From positions 10,168,001 to 10,232,000 of the forward strand of contig NZ_JAUSQU010000001.1 in NCBI RefSeq assembly GCF_030811455.1: a DNA stretch of 64,000 nt, written 5' to 3'. The notes below the pieces were generated by a model. It made no database searches. It was not told where the DNA came from and was given only the letters and a program-made list of their open reading frames with translations. Positions 46,685-55,666 of this stretch are shown here, piece by piece. Origin of the DNA: Streptosporangium lutulentum. Its GTDB lineage: Bacteria; Actinomycetota; Actinomycetes; Streptosporangiales; Streptosporangiaceae. Numbering within the stretch: position 1 is the first letter of the stretch; each line of letters begins with the position of its first letter. Both the position numbers and the translations under genes were made by a program.

Positions 46685-47180
46685 AAGGCTTCTCCCATCA
46701 TCGAAACCGTGTCTTCAAATGGTACGGCTACCGCCCGGTGCGTGAGACGCCTGTCCACGCCACGAGACGTGCGGCCCGTGACCACCTGCTTCTGTGACTG
46801 CTGTTCTGCGAGCGTTCCGTGATCGCTCCGCGAGCACGGCGAAGGGGTCGTTCGCCGTGCGAGGCGGAGGGATGCCGCGGAGATCCCGGGACGCCGACGG
46901 GGGAGCGGGATGGGCACCGACGTGGCGACCGATGAGCCCGGTCCGGGCTCGACGGATCTGTCCACGAGACTATCGAATGTCCGCACCGGCGACGGCGAGC
47001 GGGGCACGCGCCGATGGGCGCCTCCGGCGACGTTCCCTCCGAAGAGGGCGTCTCCTCCAAGAACGGGAGTCGCCGGTGCCGGGGCGGCTTGGCGCGGGAG
47101 ACTCCCGTTGCCCTTGGGGTCGGAGGACTAACCTGGTATGCCGAAAGGGTTGGAGGATCACCCCGGCATGCCGGGAGGGG
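46685..47180. other. 496-bp gap without a convincing gene
   Basis: Several short frames are open but none has a believable start, domain or codon pattern. A 10-bp inverted repeat (47062-47071 with 47100-47109) and the palindrome CCCGGCATGCCGGG (47162-47175) sit near the end. The latter is six bases from the stop of the leftward NERD gene and may help end its transcript. The ilvD promoter lies at the left edge. Confidence 0.5.
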
Positions 47181-48014
47181 TCAGACCTCGGGGTAGCGCG
47201 CGGGCAGAACCTCCTCCGCGACCTCGTAGATCCTCTCGATTTCGACGTCGGTGAGTGAACGCTCCCGCTTGGTGATCCATTTACGGACACGGCTGCCGTC
47301 GAAAACGTCGACCTCGCGGACGTTGAGAACCTTCCACGGGATGGCCGGGCCGTAGATCGCCAGGGAGGGGACGATCGGGACCTCGCGGCCGAGCACCTCG
47401 CCGATCAGCTTGCCGGCCTCCGTCGCCTCCCAGCGGGCCTCGTCGAGACGGGGCTTCTGGTTGAACGGGCCGTGGAACAGCTTGCGATGCGACTGGACAC
47501 GGACGGGCAGGCGCTTGTCCCATTTCTCGGAGTCGACGGCGTACACCCCGGTGGGACCCACGACCAGATGGTCGATCTGGGCCTCGCTGCCCGGGATCGC
47601 GCGAGCGTGCAGGGTGCGGTAACCACCCCGTTCCAGCCTCTTGAGCTGGACCTCCGTGCGCCGTTCCGCGACCGAGGCGCGCCGCCAGGCGGGCACCGTC
47701 GAGTGGGAGCGGGCGCGCAGTATCGTGTCGGTGATCGCGGCCACGACGGCGGCGGTGACGCCCAGCCGCCAGCTGGCCAGCAGGATGCCTGCGATCACCC
47801 CCACGCCGACCGCGATCAGAACGCGTCGGCGCAGGTGACGATACTTGGGATGGTCGAGCAGGCTCCGCAGGGAAGCGCGCTCGACAGGCGCGTACGTAGA
47901 CGCGGGCGCGGCGGGTCGAGACGTCGGCCTGTCCTCGGCCTGTCGGTCGCTGACCCAAATCGGTGACGTAGTGTTACCGTCTTCTGGTACCTGACCGGAA
48001 TCCACGTAACTCAC
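47181..48014 (-). CDS. NERD-domain protein with membrane segment(s)
   Basis: The 277-residue protein starts at a GTG. After a polar N-terminus, RVLIAVGVGVIAGILLASWRLGVTAAVVAAI (residues about 65-95) spans the membrane. The NERD (nuclease-related) domain follows: AERRTEVQLKRLERGGYRTLHARAIPGSEAQIDHLVVGPTGVYAVDSEKWDKRLPVR, with the E...D...ExK-like acidic/Lys pattern. NERD domains belong to the PD-(D/E)xK nuclease superfamily; here the K of ExK is in SEKW. The role is unknown. It is divergent from the amidase gene, with an AT-richer spacer between them. Confidence 0.88.
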   Translation of the reverse strand: MSYVDSGQVPEDGNTTSPIWVSDRQAEDRPTSRPAAPASTYAPVERASLRSLLDHPKYRHLRRRVLIAVGVGVIAGILLASWRLGVTAAVVAAITDTILRARSHSTVPAWRRASVAERRTEVQLKRLERGGYRTLHARAIPGSEAQIDHLVVGPTGVYAVDSEKWDKRLPVRVQSHRKLFHGPFNQKPRLDEARWEATEAGKLIGEVLGREVPIVPSLAIYGPAIPWKVLNVREVDVFDGSRVRKWITKRERSLTDVEIERIYEVAEEVLPARYPEV

Positions 48015-48149
48015 GGTAGCTGACGTCCTTGGGGGTGCCTAGTATTGCGTATCTCATACTTTTGTGACCGCCATCGTTCGCTTGGCGCTTGTCTTAACCG
48101 GGTATCTACACATTTCCTCTCTAGATAACTTCGGTCAGCTGCGCCTACT

Positions 48150-49580
48150 GTGCGGGACGTGGTCCACATACATGATCTTAGTGCGCTTGAGCAGGCGGCG
48201 GCCGTACGACGCAGGGAGATCTCGCCTGTCGAGATCACCGAGCACTACCTCGATCGCATCGCCCGGCTGGATCCTCAGGTCGGCGCGTATGTGACCGTGA
48301 CCCCCGAGCTGGCCCTGGAGCAGGCGCACAAGGCCGAGGCCAGGGTGCTGGCGGGAGACGACCCCTCGCCCCTGCTCGGGGTGCCGATTCCGATCAAGGA
48401 TCTCAACCTGGTCAAGGACGTCCCGATCCACTTCGGCTCGGCCGTCTACGAGGACTTCGTCGCCCCGGTGGACGACAGCGTGGTCGAGCGGCTCAGGGAC
48501 GCAGGAACGATCATGCTCGGCAAGACCGCCACGCCCGAGTTCGGGATGCCGTGCTACACCGAGACCTCGATCTCCCCGCCCACCCGCACCCCGTGGGAGC
48601 TCTCCCGCTCGGCGGGCGGATCCAGCGGCGGTGCGGCGGCCGCGGTCGCCGCGGGACTGGCTCCCGCCGCACAGGGCAGCGACGGCGCCGGATCGATCCG
48701 GATCCCGGCCTCGGTCTGCGGGCTGTACGGCATCAAGCCGACGCGGGGCCGGATCAGCCACGCGCCGATCGTCCCCGACCTGGCCGGTCTGGCGACCAAC
48801 GGCCCGATCACCAGGACCGTCGCCGACGCCGCCGCGCTGCTCGACGTGATGACCCACGACAACCCCGGCGACCTCTACTACGCCCCACCGCCGGAGCTCG
48901 GCTCGTTCTCCGCCTACGTGGGCCGTGACCCGGGCCGTCTGCGGATCGCCCGCTACGCCGCGCCACCGGTCCCCGGCGCCGTGGTGGAGCCCGAGGTGCT
49001 CGCCGCCTACGAGCTGGCCTCGGCGGAGCTGGCGGGGCTCGGGCACGAGGTGGTGGACATCGATCCGCCGTTCACCGCCGACCTGGTGCCGCGGTTCGTG
49101 ACGTTCTGGTGCGCGTTCGCCTGCATGCACCCGGTGGACCTGACCAAGCAGGACCGGCTCCGGCCGCTGACCGCCTGGCTCCGTCGGCGAGGCTTCGCCA
49201 TCTCGGCCCCCGACTTCCTGCAGGCGCAGTCGGCGCTGCAGCTCGCCACCCGGTTCGGGCTGCTGGTGACCGACCGGTACGACGCGGTGCTCACCCCGAC
49301 CGTCACCCAGCCGCCGCGGCCGGTGGGCTGGTTCGAAGACGTCGAGGATCCCGAGGAGACCCTGGAGCGGATGAAGCGGTTCGCCGCCTTCCCCGCCGTC
49401 TACAACGTCAGCGGGCAGCCCGCGGTCAACCTTCCGCTGCACTGGACCGCGGAGGGCCTGCCGATCGGCGTCATGCTGGCCGGGCGCTTCGGCGACGAGG
49501 GCACGCTGATCTCCGTGTCGTCGCAGGTCGAGGCGGCACGCGGTGGTTTCTGGGGAGAACGGAGGCCGGCGGTCTGGTAG
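48150..49580 (+). CDS. Amidase (amidase-signature family)
   Basis: The 476-residue protein has the Ser-cisSer-Lys triad region: Lys in PIPIKDLNLVKD, cis-Ser in SAGGSSGGAAAAVA and nucleophile Ser in GSDGAGSIRIPASVCGLYGIKPT. Such enzymes hydrolyse aliphatic or aromatic amides, including aryl acylamides, or act as glutamyl-tRNA amidotransferase relatives. No gatB or gatC gene is nearby, so a small-molecule amidase is more likely. The GTG at 48150 is the longest start; a second GTG nine bases later is possible. Confidence 0.92.
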   Translation: MRDVVHIHDLSALEQAAAVRRREISPVEITEHYLDRIARLDPQVGAYVTVTPELALEQAHKAEARVLAGDDPSPLLGVPIPIKDLNLVKDVPIHFGSAVYEDFVAPVDDSVVERLRDAGTIMLGKTATPEFGMPCYTETSISPPTRTPWELSRSAGGSSGGAAAAVAAGLAPAAQGSDGAGSIRIPASVCGLYGIKPTRGRISHAPIVPDLAGLATNGPITRTVADAAALLDVMTHDNPGDLYYAPPPELGSFSAYVGRDPGRLRIARYAAPPVPGAVVEPEVLAAYELASAELAGLGHEVVDIDPPFTADLVPRFVTFWCAFACMHPVDLTKQDRLRPLTAWLRRRGFAISAPDFLQAQSALQLATRFGLLVTDRYDAVLTPTVTQPPRPVGWFEDVEDPEETLERMKRFAAFPAVYNVSGQPAVNLPLHWTAEGLPIGVMLAGRFGDEGTLISVSSQVEAARGGFWGERRPAVW

Positions 49581-49619
49581 GTCTCGACGGTTCGCCCGGC
49601 AGGGGCTTACGGTTGATGT

Positions 49620-49904
49620 GTGGACAGCGCGATCGAGGTCTTCGGATTTCTCGTCGGAGTCTCCGGCGGCCTGTTCCTGATCATCGCCCTGCTGGTGACG
49701 TTGCCCGGCAGGGTGCGCAGACGCGCCGCCAGGACCACGTCGGCCGGCGCGATGTGGTTCGGCGGCCCGTTCCGCAGCGAGCACGGTGTGGACACCTCCG
49801 GCCTGGTGCTGAAGGAGTGCCCGGTTCCGGAGGTCGACTGGGTCATGCTGGCGGAGACCGCCGAGCCCGGACGACACGTCGGTGGAGCGTCTTCGATGTG
49901 GTGA
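49620..49904 (+). CDS. Small single-span membrane protein of unknown function
   Basis: The 94-residue frame starts at GTG 49620. VFGFLVGVSGGLFLIIALLVTLPG (residues about 7-30) is a membrane helix followed by a basic stretch (RVRRRAARTT), so the C-terminal part should be cytoplasmic. The rest is polar and contains one Cys (LKECPVPEVDW). The next gene, DUF5130-like, starts 17 bases after it, so they probably work together. I do not recognise a family. Confidence 0.7.
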   Translation: MDSAIEVFGFLVGVSGGLFLIIALLVTLPGRVRRRAARTTSAGAMWFGGPFRSEHGVDTSGLVLKECPVPEVDWVMLAETAEPGRHVGGASSMW

Positions 49905-49921
49905 CGGAGGTGGTGACGGGG

Positions 49922-50284
49922 ATGCGAACGATGACCGTGACCCAGATCGACGACGTCCGGGAGGCTCTGCGCGCCGCCGAGCACCGTACCGGCCTGCGCT
50001 TCGCCGCCTACCTCGGCCCGGCGATAGGCCCGCGCCGCCACTTCTCCGAACGGCTGCACGCCGCGCTGGGTGACGAGGTGGACAGGGCGGTGCTCATCTT
50101 CGTGGACTCGGAGCGGAGGGGCCTGGAGATCGTCACGGGCCCCGAGGCCAGGCGGCGGCTCCCCGACGAGAAGTGCCGCCTGGCCGCGATGTCGATGACC
50201 ACCGTCCTCGGCACGGGAGATCTGGTGGGCGCACTCGTCACCGGCGTGTGGCTGCTCGCGGACCAGGCTTCGCGCCACCTGTGA
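49922..50284 (+). CDS. DUF5130-like protein (TPM-domain related)
   Basis: ATG at 49922 gives about 120 residues, starting MRTMTVTQIDDVREALRAAEHRTGLRFAAYLGPAIGPRRHFSERLHAALGDEVDRAVLIFVDSERRGLEIVTG. This resembles actinobacterial DUF5130 proteins, which relate to the TPM fold, and sits in the same neighbourhood as its mycobacterial counterpart (Rv2468c, from memory). LIFVDSERRGLEIVTGPEARRRLP would be the strand core. The true start could also be ATG 49931. The function is unknown. Confidence 0.75.
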   Translation: MRTMTVTQIDDVREALRAAEHRTGLRFAAYLGPAIGPRRHFSERLHAALGDEVDRAVLIFVDSERRGLEIVTGPEARRRLPDEKCRLAAMSMTTVLGTGDLVGALVTGVWLLADQASRHL

Positions 50285-50304
50285 CTTTCCCGGATAATCG
50301 GGGC

Positions 50305-50877
50305 GTGCTGAAGATCGTGTGGGATGCGCTGCTGGGCCGTCCTCCCTCGGGGGTCACGAGGGTGGAGGAGCCGGATCCGATCCTCGGCCAGATCCTGGGG
50401 ATGCTCGCCGACGCGCAGACCGAGGTCGGCAGGGCGGACCAGAAGGGGGTCATCCTGCTGGTGACGACCGGTGCCGCCGCCGGTCTCATCGCCGCCGGGC
50501 TGCTGGGCGGGCAGTGGAGACCGCAGGAGCTGCCCAGCCAGGTGGAGTGGCTCTGGTGGACGGGGATGTTCTTCTGGCTGATGGGAATCCTGATGCTCGC
50601 CGGCGCGATCTGCCCACGCAGCGCGGGGCGCGCGGGGCAGGCCGTGGAGCGCCGTCGCTCCTACGTTCACGGCCTCACCGGCGAGGTGCTCGCCGAATCG
50701 AGGGCGGGCAGAACCCACAGGAACGGACAGGCCAGGGTCGACCTGATCGTGCTGCGGATCAGGAGGCTCAGCGCCGTGGCCGACGCCAAACACCGCTACA
50801 TCCGCAGGGGCGTGATCCTGATGCTGATCGCCATCGCCTGCTGCGAGCTCTCGGTGCTCATCGGTCAGAAGATCTGA
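50305..50877 (+). CDS. PycTM-like (DUF5706-type) membrane protein
   Basis: GTG at 50305 gives 190 residues. EPDPILGQILGMLADAQTEVGRADQKGVILLVTTGAAAGLIAAGLLGG, a span WLWWTGMFFWLMGILMLAGAICP, and DLIVLRIRRLSAVADAKHRYIRRGVILMLIAIACCELSVLIG give an N-terminal amphipathic helix, three membrane helices and a polar loop with RLSAVADAKHRYIR. This resembles the PycTM effector domain, which responds to cyclic UMP or CMP in Pycsar phage defence. No cyclase is adjacent. The gene follows the DUF5130-like gene, so a housekeeping role is an alternative. Confidence 0.65.
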   Translation: MLKIVWDALLGRPPSGVTRVEEPDPILGQILGMLADAQTEVGRADQKGVILLVTTGAAAGLIAAGLLGGQWRPQELPSQVEWLWWTGMFFWLMGILMLAGAICPRSAGRAGQAVERRRSYVHGLTGEVLAESRAGRTHRNGQARVDLIVLRIRRLSAVADAKHRYIRRGVILMLIAIACCELSVLIGQKI

Positions 50878-50965
50878 GCGCCCCGGCCCGCCGGGTGTCT
50901 CCGCAGGAAGGGCACGTGCCGCGGACCTGCCCCGGGTGTCTCCACCCCACAGGCGCGTGCCGGGG

Positions 50966-51928
50966 TCAGAGCTGCAGCAGCCTCACCAGATGGGTGGCGG
51001 TGTCCGTCAGCAGCGTCGAGGGCGCCACCGGGGCGGTGGCGATGGCGGAGAACAGGCTGGGCAGCCCCGGCAGCGGGAAGCCGTCGTCCACGGCGGCCGC
51101 GCGGCCCATCTCGCTCTTGCTCAGGATCGTCCGGCTGCGGTCCCAGGCCTCAAGGACCTCCTCGGGAGAGGGCACGCCGAACCCATGGCCCACCGGGGCC
51201 GCGTGGCGGAGCCGTACCAGGGGCGTGTCGGCGAAGGTCAGAGCCACCCGGGCGCGCAGGGCGAGGTTCTCGCGGTGGTTCTCCTCCACCCAGTCCATCG
51301 CGGCGCAGGGGTTGCGGCACTCGGCCACGCAGGTGGCCAGCGCACCGGCCACCTGGCTGTGCTGGCGGTCGAGGTACGCCCGCCACCCCTCGGAGGGCTC
51401 ACCGGCCACACGCAGGGTCCGGTTGGTGGCCGACTGCTCGGCCTTGGTGTGGTCGCACTCGCGGTCGCCGATCACACCGAACCTGCTGCCCTGCGCGCTG
51501 AGGCCGGCGGGCCAGCGCGCGGGGTCGCCCGCGCTGCCGAGCACCGGCTCGAAGGCGAGCAGCGGCATGTACTCGCTGGCGATGTGCACGGCGGCGACCA
51601 TCGAGCTCAGCTCGCGCCGGTGCCATCTGACCGCTATCACCTCCAGCAGCAGCGCGTAGGCCGGGCGCAGCGACTCCAGCGCGCCGCGCGGCTGCTCCCG
51701 CGGGGTCTGCGGCATGGTGCACGCCCGCGCCCGCCGCCTCAGATCGCCCGGTACGCCGCGTGCCTCGACGGCGAAGTCCTCCGCGTCGAGTGAGAGAAGT
51801 CGCTGCCCGAACTCACACACCGCCTCGATGGTGCTCGCGTCCTCCACGACGTCGTGGGAGAGCGCCCCCAGATCGGCGAAGGCGTACCTCCGGGCCAGGG
51901 AGACAAGTAGATCACGTGCCGATTCCAC
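50966..51928 (-). CDS. Protein of unknown function, 320 residues
   Basis: GTG at 51928 with GAGAGGGTGA upstream gives 320 residues. I do not recognise a domain. The N-terminal half is helical (ARDLLVSLARRYAFADLGALSHDVVEDASTIEAVCEFGQRLLSL). The middle has EVIAVRWHRRELSSMVAAVHIASEYMPLL and a Cys/His-bearing section (DRECDHTKAEQ, VAECRNPCAAMDWVEENHRENLALRA). No membrane helix or signal peptide is seen. It ends 88 bases from the PycTM-like gene, which reads toward it. Confidence 0.7.
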   Translation of the reverse strand: MESARDLLVSLARRYAFADLGALSHDVVEDASTIEAVCEFGQRLLSLDAEDFAVEARGVPGDLRRRARACTMPQTPREQPRGALESLRPAYALLLEVIAVRWHRRELSSMVAAVHIASEYMPLLAFEPVLGSAGDPARWPAGLSAQGSRFGVIGDRECDHTKAEQSATNRTLRVAGEPSEGWRAYLDRQHSQVAGALATCVAECRNPCAAMDWVEENHRENLALRARVALTFADTPLVRLRHAAPVGHGFGVPSPEEVLEAWDRSRTILSKSEMGRAAAVDDGFPLPGLPSLFSAIATAPVAPSTLLTDTATHLVRLLQL

Positions 51929-52095
51929 TTGATCACCCTCTCATGGCCCGCGAATGACTCGCGCCTTACCCGGGCGAAAGCGAGATGAGCTCGTTCTCGC
52001 AGCTAGTGACCATTTTTGTCACCACTTGCGAAGGGTACTGGCCGGCGAGGGGCGCCAGGACCCGATCCGGTGGCGGCCGAGCGCCCGGCGCCGCC

Positions 52096-52148
52096 CCGGA
52101 CATGCGGACGCCCCTCGCCATCATGGCGAGGGGCGTCCGCATGTCCGG
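52096..52148. terminator. Perfect 25-bp stem with 3-nt loop after pepN
   Basis: Bases 52096-52120 are exactly complementary to 52124-52148 around TCA. It lies 47 bases from the pepN stop on the leftward strand. It is the longest perfect stem in the window. No T-tract follows. Confidence 0.85.
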
Positions 52149-52194
52149 CCTGTCCCGGGTGAACCGCGCCGGGCCTCTCGGACCCGGGGACGGG

Positions 52195-54762
52195 TCAGGC
52201 CGCCGAGGCGTCCTTGGCCTGGGCGCGCAGGGCGCGGCTGATGCCGTCGGCACCCTCCACGAGGAGGCGCCTGAGGGCGTGCGGGGGCTGGCTCGCGGAG
52301 ATGAGGTCCTGGGTCCTGGCGACGGTCTCGGGGGAGATGCTCAGGGCCGGGTAGCAGCCCACCGCGAAGTTCTGGGCGCTGTCAGAGGTCCAGGACTTCC
52401 AGATCGAGCCGATCTCCTCGAAGTACTTCGCGGCGTAGGGCTCCAGCAGGTCCGGGTGGCGCGGGTCCATGAAACCCGCGATCGTCGAGCGGAGCAGGGC
52501 GCCGCTCAGCTTGCCCTCGATGATCGAGGCCCAGGCGTTCGCCTTGCCCTCGGCCGTGGGGATCGAGGCGCGGGTGAGCGCGGCGGAGCGCTCGCCGGTG
52601 GCGGTGGCGTCGCGCAGGAGCTCGCTCGCGATGTCCTCCTCGCCCAGGATCTCGCCGGAGACCAGGGCCTGGATCAGCGTCCAGCGGAGGTCGGTGTCCA
52701 CGGTCAGGCCGTCGAGCACGGTCGAGCCGTCCAGCAGCCCCTTGATGAAGGCCAGGTCTTCCGCCGAGGTGGCCACCGTGGACAGGGCGTTGACGTAGGC
52801 GAGCTGGTGGTCGGAGCCGGGCTCGGCCCCGTCGACGAGGGAGCGGAGGGCCGAGGCCAGCAGGGCCAGGCCCTGCCGGCGCCAGGCGGGGTCGGCGTAC
52901 TGCTGGACGGCCTGGCGGGCCTGGCGGAGCACGGTCTGGGCGACCGTGATGTCCTTGATCGAGCTGACCCCGGAGGTGACCAGGGCGAGGTAGTCGCGAG
53001 TGGTCATCTCGGCGTCGCGGGTCATGTCCCAGGCCGCGGACCAGCACAGGGCGCGGGGCAGGGACTCGGTGAACTTGGTGATGCCGCCGTTCACGAGGGT
53101 CCGCAGCGAGCGCTCGTCGAGCCTGACCTTGGCGTAGGTCAGGTCGTCGTCGTTGATCAGGACCAGGTCGGGCTGGAGCTCGCCGACCAGCTCGGCCACC
53201 GCGGTACGGGCGCCGACCACGTCGAGCTCGACCCGCTTGGTGCGGACCAGCTCGTCGCCCCGCAGGGAGTACAGGCCGATGGCGACGCGGTGCGAGCGCA
53301 GCGTCGGGTAGTCGGCGGGGGCCTCCTGCAGCACCTGGAAGTCGAGGAAGCGGCCCTCGGGGTCGGTGGTGAAGGACGGGCGCAGCGTGTTGACCCAGGA
53401 GGTCTCCAGCCATTCCTCGGACCAGGAGGACAGGTCGCGTCCCGAGGTGCGCTCCAGCGCGCTGAGCAGGTCCTTGAGCTCGGTGTTGCCCCAGGCGTGC
53501 TCGTTGAAGTAGTCGCGGACGCCGGCCAGGAAGTTGTCCAGCCCGACGTAGGCGACGAGCTGCTTGAGGACCGAGGCGCCCTTGGCGTAGGTGATGCCGT
53601 CGAAGTTGACCTCGACCGCGTGCATGTCGACGATGTCGGCGGCGATCGGGTGGGTCGTGGGCAGCTGGTCCTGGCGGTAGGCCCAGGCCTTCTCCACGTT
53701 GGCGAAGGTCGTCCAGGCCCCCTGGCCCCAGCGGGTGGCCTCCGCCTGGCAGAGCACCGAGGCGTAGGTGGCGAACGACTCGTTCAGCCACAGGTCGTCC
53801 CACCAGCGCATGGTGACCAGGTCACCGAACCACATGTGCGCCATCTCGTGCAGGATCGTCTCGGCGCGGCGCTCGATGATCGCGTCGGTGACGCGCGAGC
53901 GGAAGATGTAGTCCTCCAGGAAGGTCACGCAGCCGGCGTTCTCCATCGCGCCCGCGTTGAACTCGGGGACGAACAGCTGGTCGTACTTGCCGAAGGGGTA
54001 GCGGACCCCGAAGACCTTGTGGAAGAAGTCGAAGCCCTGCCGGGTGATCTCGAAGAGGTTGTCGGCGTCGAGGTGCTCGGCGAGCGAGGCGCGGCAGTAC
54101 AGGCCCAGCGGGATGCCGTCGTGCTCGGAGGTCACCTTGTGGTACGGCCCGGCGCACAGCGCGGTGATGTAGGTGGACATGACCGGGGTGGCGGGGAAGT
54201 GCCAGCGCTTGGCGGCCTGGAGCGCGCCGTGGCGGCCCCGGTGTCCCTCCAGCTCCTCGGACGAGTCGGGCGCCGCGTTGGAGATGATCTCCCAGTACGA
54301 GGGCGCGAGCACGGTCAGCTCGAAGGTCGCCTTCAGGTCGGGCTGGTCGAAGCAGGCGTACATCCGGTGGGCGTCGGCCGTCTCGAACTGGCTGTGCAGG
54401 TAGACGTTCTTGTCGACCGGGTCGACGAAGCGGTGCAGGCCCTCGCCGGTGCGCGTGTAGGAGCAGTCGGCGTCGACGCGCAGCTCGTTGGTCTCGGCCA
54501 GGTTCGGCAGCGGCAGCCGCCCCGTCTCCAGGTCGTAGCCGGTCACGTCCAGCTCGACGCCGTTCAGCACGGCCTTGCGCACCTTGGCCTCGGCCAGGTC
54601 GATGAACGTCTCCGCACCCGCGCGAGCACTGGTGAAGCGGACCGTGGTGACGCTCTCGAAGCGCTCCTCACCCTCGGTCAGATCGAGTTCCACCGCGTAC
54701 GACTGCACGCTGAGCAGCCGTGCGCGCTCGCGGGCCTCGTCACGGGTCAGATTGCCTGCCAC
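52195..54762 (-). CDS. pepN: Aminopeptidase N (M1 family)
   Basis: GTG at 54762 (GAGGGA six bases upstream) gives 855 residues, the normal actinobacterial length; the open stretch beyond adds residues unlike the family. GAMENAGCVTF is the exopeptidase signature and HEMAHMWFGDLVTMRWWDDLWLNESFA contains HExxH-x18-E for zinc. The C-terminal part is a large helical domain (ERAP1-like). PepN removes N-terminal residues from peptides in the cytoplasm. It is divergent from the DsbA-like gene, as in mycobacteria. Confidence 0.97.
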   Translation of the reverse strand: MAGNLTRDEARERARLLSVQSYAVELDLTEGEERFESVTTVRFTSARAGAETFIDLAEAKVRKAVLNGVELDVTGYDLETGRLPLPNLAETNELRVDADCSYTRTGEGLHRFVDPVDKNVYLHSQFETADAHRMYACFDQPDLKATFELTVLAPSYWEIISNAAPDSSEELEGHRGRHGALQAAKRWHFPATPVMSTYITALCAGPYHKVTSEHDGIPLGLYCRASLAEHLDADNLFEITRQGFDFFHKVFGVRYPFGKYDQLFVPEFNAGAMENAGCVTFLEDYIFRSRVTDAIIERRAETILHEMAHMWFGDLVTMRWWDDLWLNESFATYASVLCQAEATRWGQGAWTTFANVEKAWAYRQDQLPTTHPIAADIVDMHAVEVNFDGITYAKGASVLKQLVAYVGLDNFLAGVRDYFNEHAWGNTELKDLLSALERTSGRDLSSWSEEWLETSWVNTLRPSFTTDPEGRFLDFQVLQEAPADYPTLRSHRVAIGLYSLRGDELVRTKRVELDVVGARTAVAELVGELQPDLVLINDDDLTYAKVRLDERSLRTLVNGGITKFTESLPRALCWSAAWDMTRDAEMTTRDYLALVTSGVSSIKDITVAQTVLRQARQAVQQYADPAWRRQGLALLASALRSLVDGAEPGSDHQLAYVNALSTVATSAEDLAFIKGLLDGSTVLDGLTVDTDLRWTLIQALVSGEILGEEDIASELLRDATATGERSAALTRASIPTAEGKANAWASIIEGKLSGALLRSTIAGFMDPRHPDLLEPYAAKYFEEIGSIWKSWTSDSAQNFAVGCYPALSISPETVARTQDLISASQPPHALRRLLVEGADGISRALRAQAKDASAA

Positions 54763-54981
54763 TACCGCTCCCTCGTCAAAGCTTCCCTCGCTCCATTGCG
54801 AGGGGGTGACTGAATCCTGCCATGTAAGGCAGGAGATCGCCGCCTGGAGATCAAGCAGGAGGCAAGACACCATATTGAGGATAAATGGGCAAGTCGACGT
54901 ATTAATCCATCGGCGGAATAGGAACGCCGCCCTGCCGGGTTGTCGACAGATAGACGAGTCTTATGATCAGGAAGTTGAAAG

Positions 54982-55602
54982 ATGACTGAGCGCACCCCGG
55001 TCGACCTCTGGTTCGACCCCTTCTGCCCGTTCGCGTGGATGACCTCCCGCTGGTTGCTGGAAGTGGAGAAGGTGCGGTCGATCGAACCGCGCTGGCACGT
55101 CATGAGCCTGAAGGTCCTCAACGAGGACAAGGACGTGCCCGAGGCATACCGCGAGCGGATCGAGAAGACCCTCGGCATGGTCCGCGTGGTCACCGCCGTC
55201 CAGCAGAAGCACGACTCCGAGACGGTCGGCCGGCTCTACACCGAACTGGGCACCCGCCTGCACAACCAGGGCAGGGGCAAGGACGCCGACGAGTTCCCCG
55301 TGATCGTCGCCGAGTCGCTGGAGGCGGCGGGGCTCGACGGCGGGTTCGCCGACGCGATGGACTCCGAGGAGTTCGACGAGGCGCTCATCGCCTCGCACAA
55401 CGACGGTATCGACAGGGTCGGCCAGGAGGTCGGCACCCCGGTGATCGCGGTCGACGGCTTCGCGTTCTTCGGCCCCGTCATCTCGCCCGCTCCCAAGGGC
55501 GAGGCGGCGGGCAGGCTCTGGGACGGCGTTCGCCTGGTGGCCGGCACCGACGGGTTCTTCGAGCTCAAGCGCTCCAGGACCCGGCCCCCGATCTTCGACT
55601 GA
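54982..55602 (+). CDS. DsbA-fold oxidoreductase, mycothiol-dependent nitroreductase-like, with CPFA active site
   Basis: The 206-residue protein aligns along its length with mycobacterial Rv2466c: TPVDLWFDPFCPFAWMTSRWLLEVEKVRSIEPRWHVMSLKVLNED, LHNQGRGKDADEFPVIVAESL and the ending FFELKRSRTRPPIFD. Rv2466c has a CPWC site and reduces substrates with mycothiol. Here the second Cys is Ala (CPFA), leaving one active-site Cys, which suggests a monothiol mechanism or a changed partner. GGAAG precedes the ATG. It shares its neighbourhood with pepN and rpiB, as in mycobacteria. Confidence 0.92.
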   Translation: MTERTPVDLWFDPFCPFAWMTSRWLLEVEKVRSIEPRWHVMSLKVLNEDKDVPEAYRERIEKTLGMVRVVTAVQQKHDSETVGRLYTELGTRLHNQGRGKDADEFPVIVAESLEAAGLDGGFADAMDSEEFDEALIASHNDGIDRVGQEVGTPVIAVDGFAFFGPVISPAPKGEAAGRLWDGVRLVAGTDGFFELKRSRTRPPIFD

Positions 55603-55629
55603 CGCGGACCGGCCTCGCCCGGTCTCGGT

Positions 55630-55666
55630 CGCCATGCCCGCCGTGCCCGGCACGGCGGGCATGGCG
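55630..55666 (+). terminator. 18-bp near-perfect hairpin after the DsbA-like gene
   Basis: Bases 55630-55647 are the exact complement of 55649-55666 with one base between, so the tip must open to form a loop. It lies 28 bases past the stop. Confidence 0.8.

Noticed and set aside
44942-46822. 626-codon open frame on the plus strand
   Set aside because: It is antisense to ilvD.
51985-54813. 942-codon open frame on the plus strand
   Set aside because: It is antisense to pepN, where the conserved zinc and GAMEN motifs are on the other strand.
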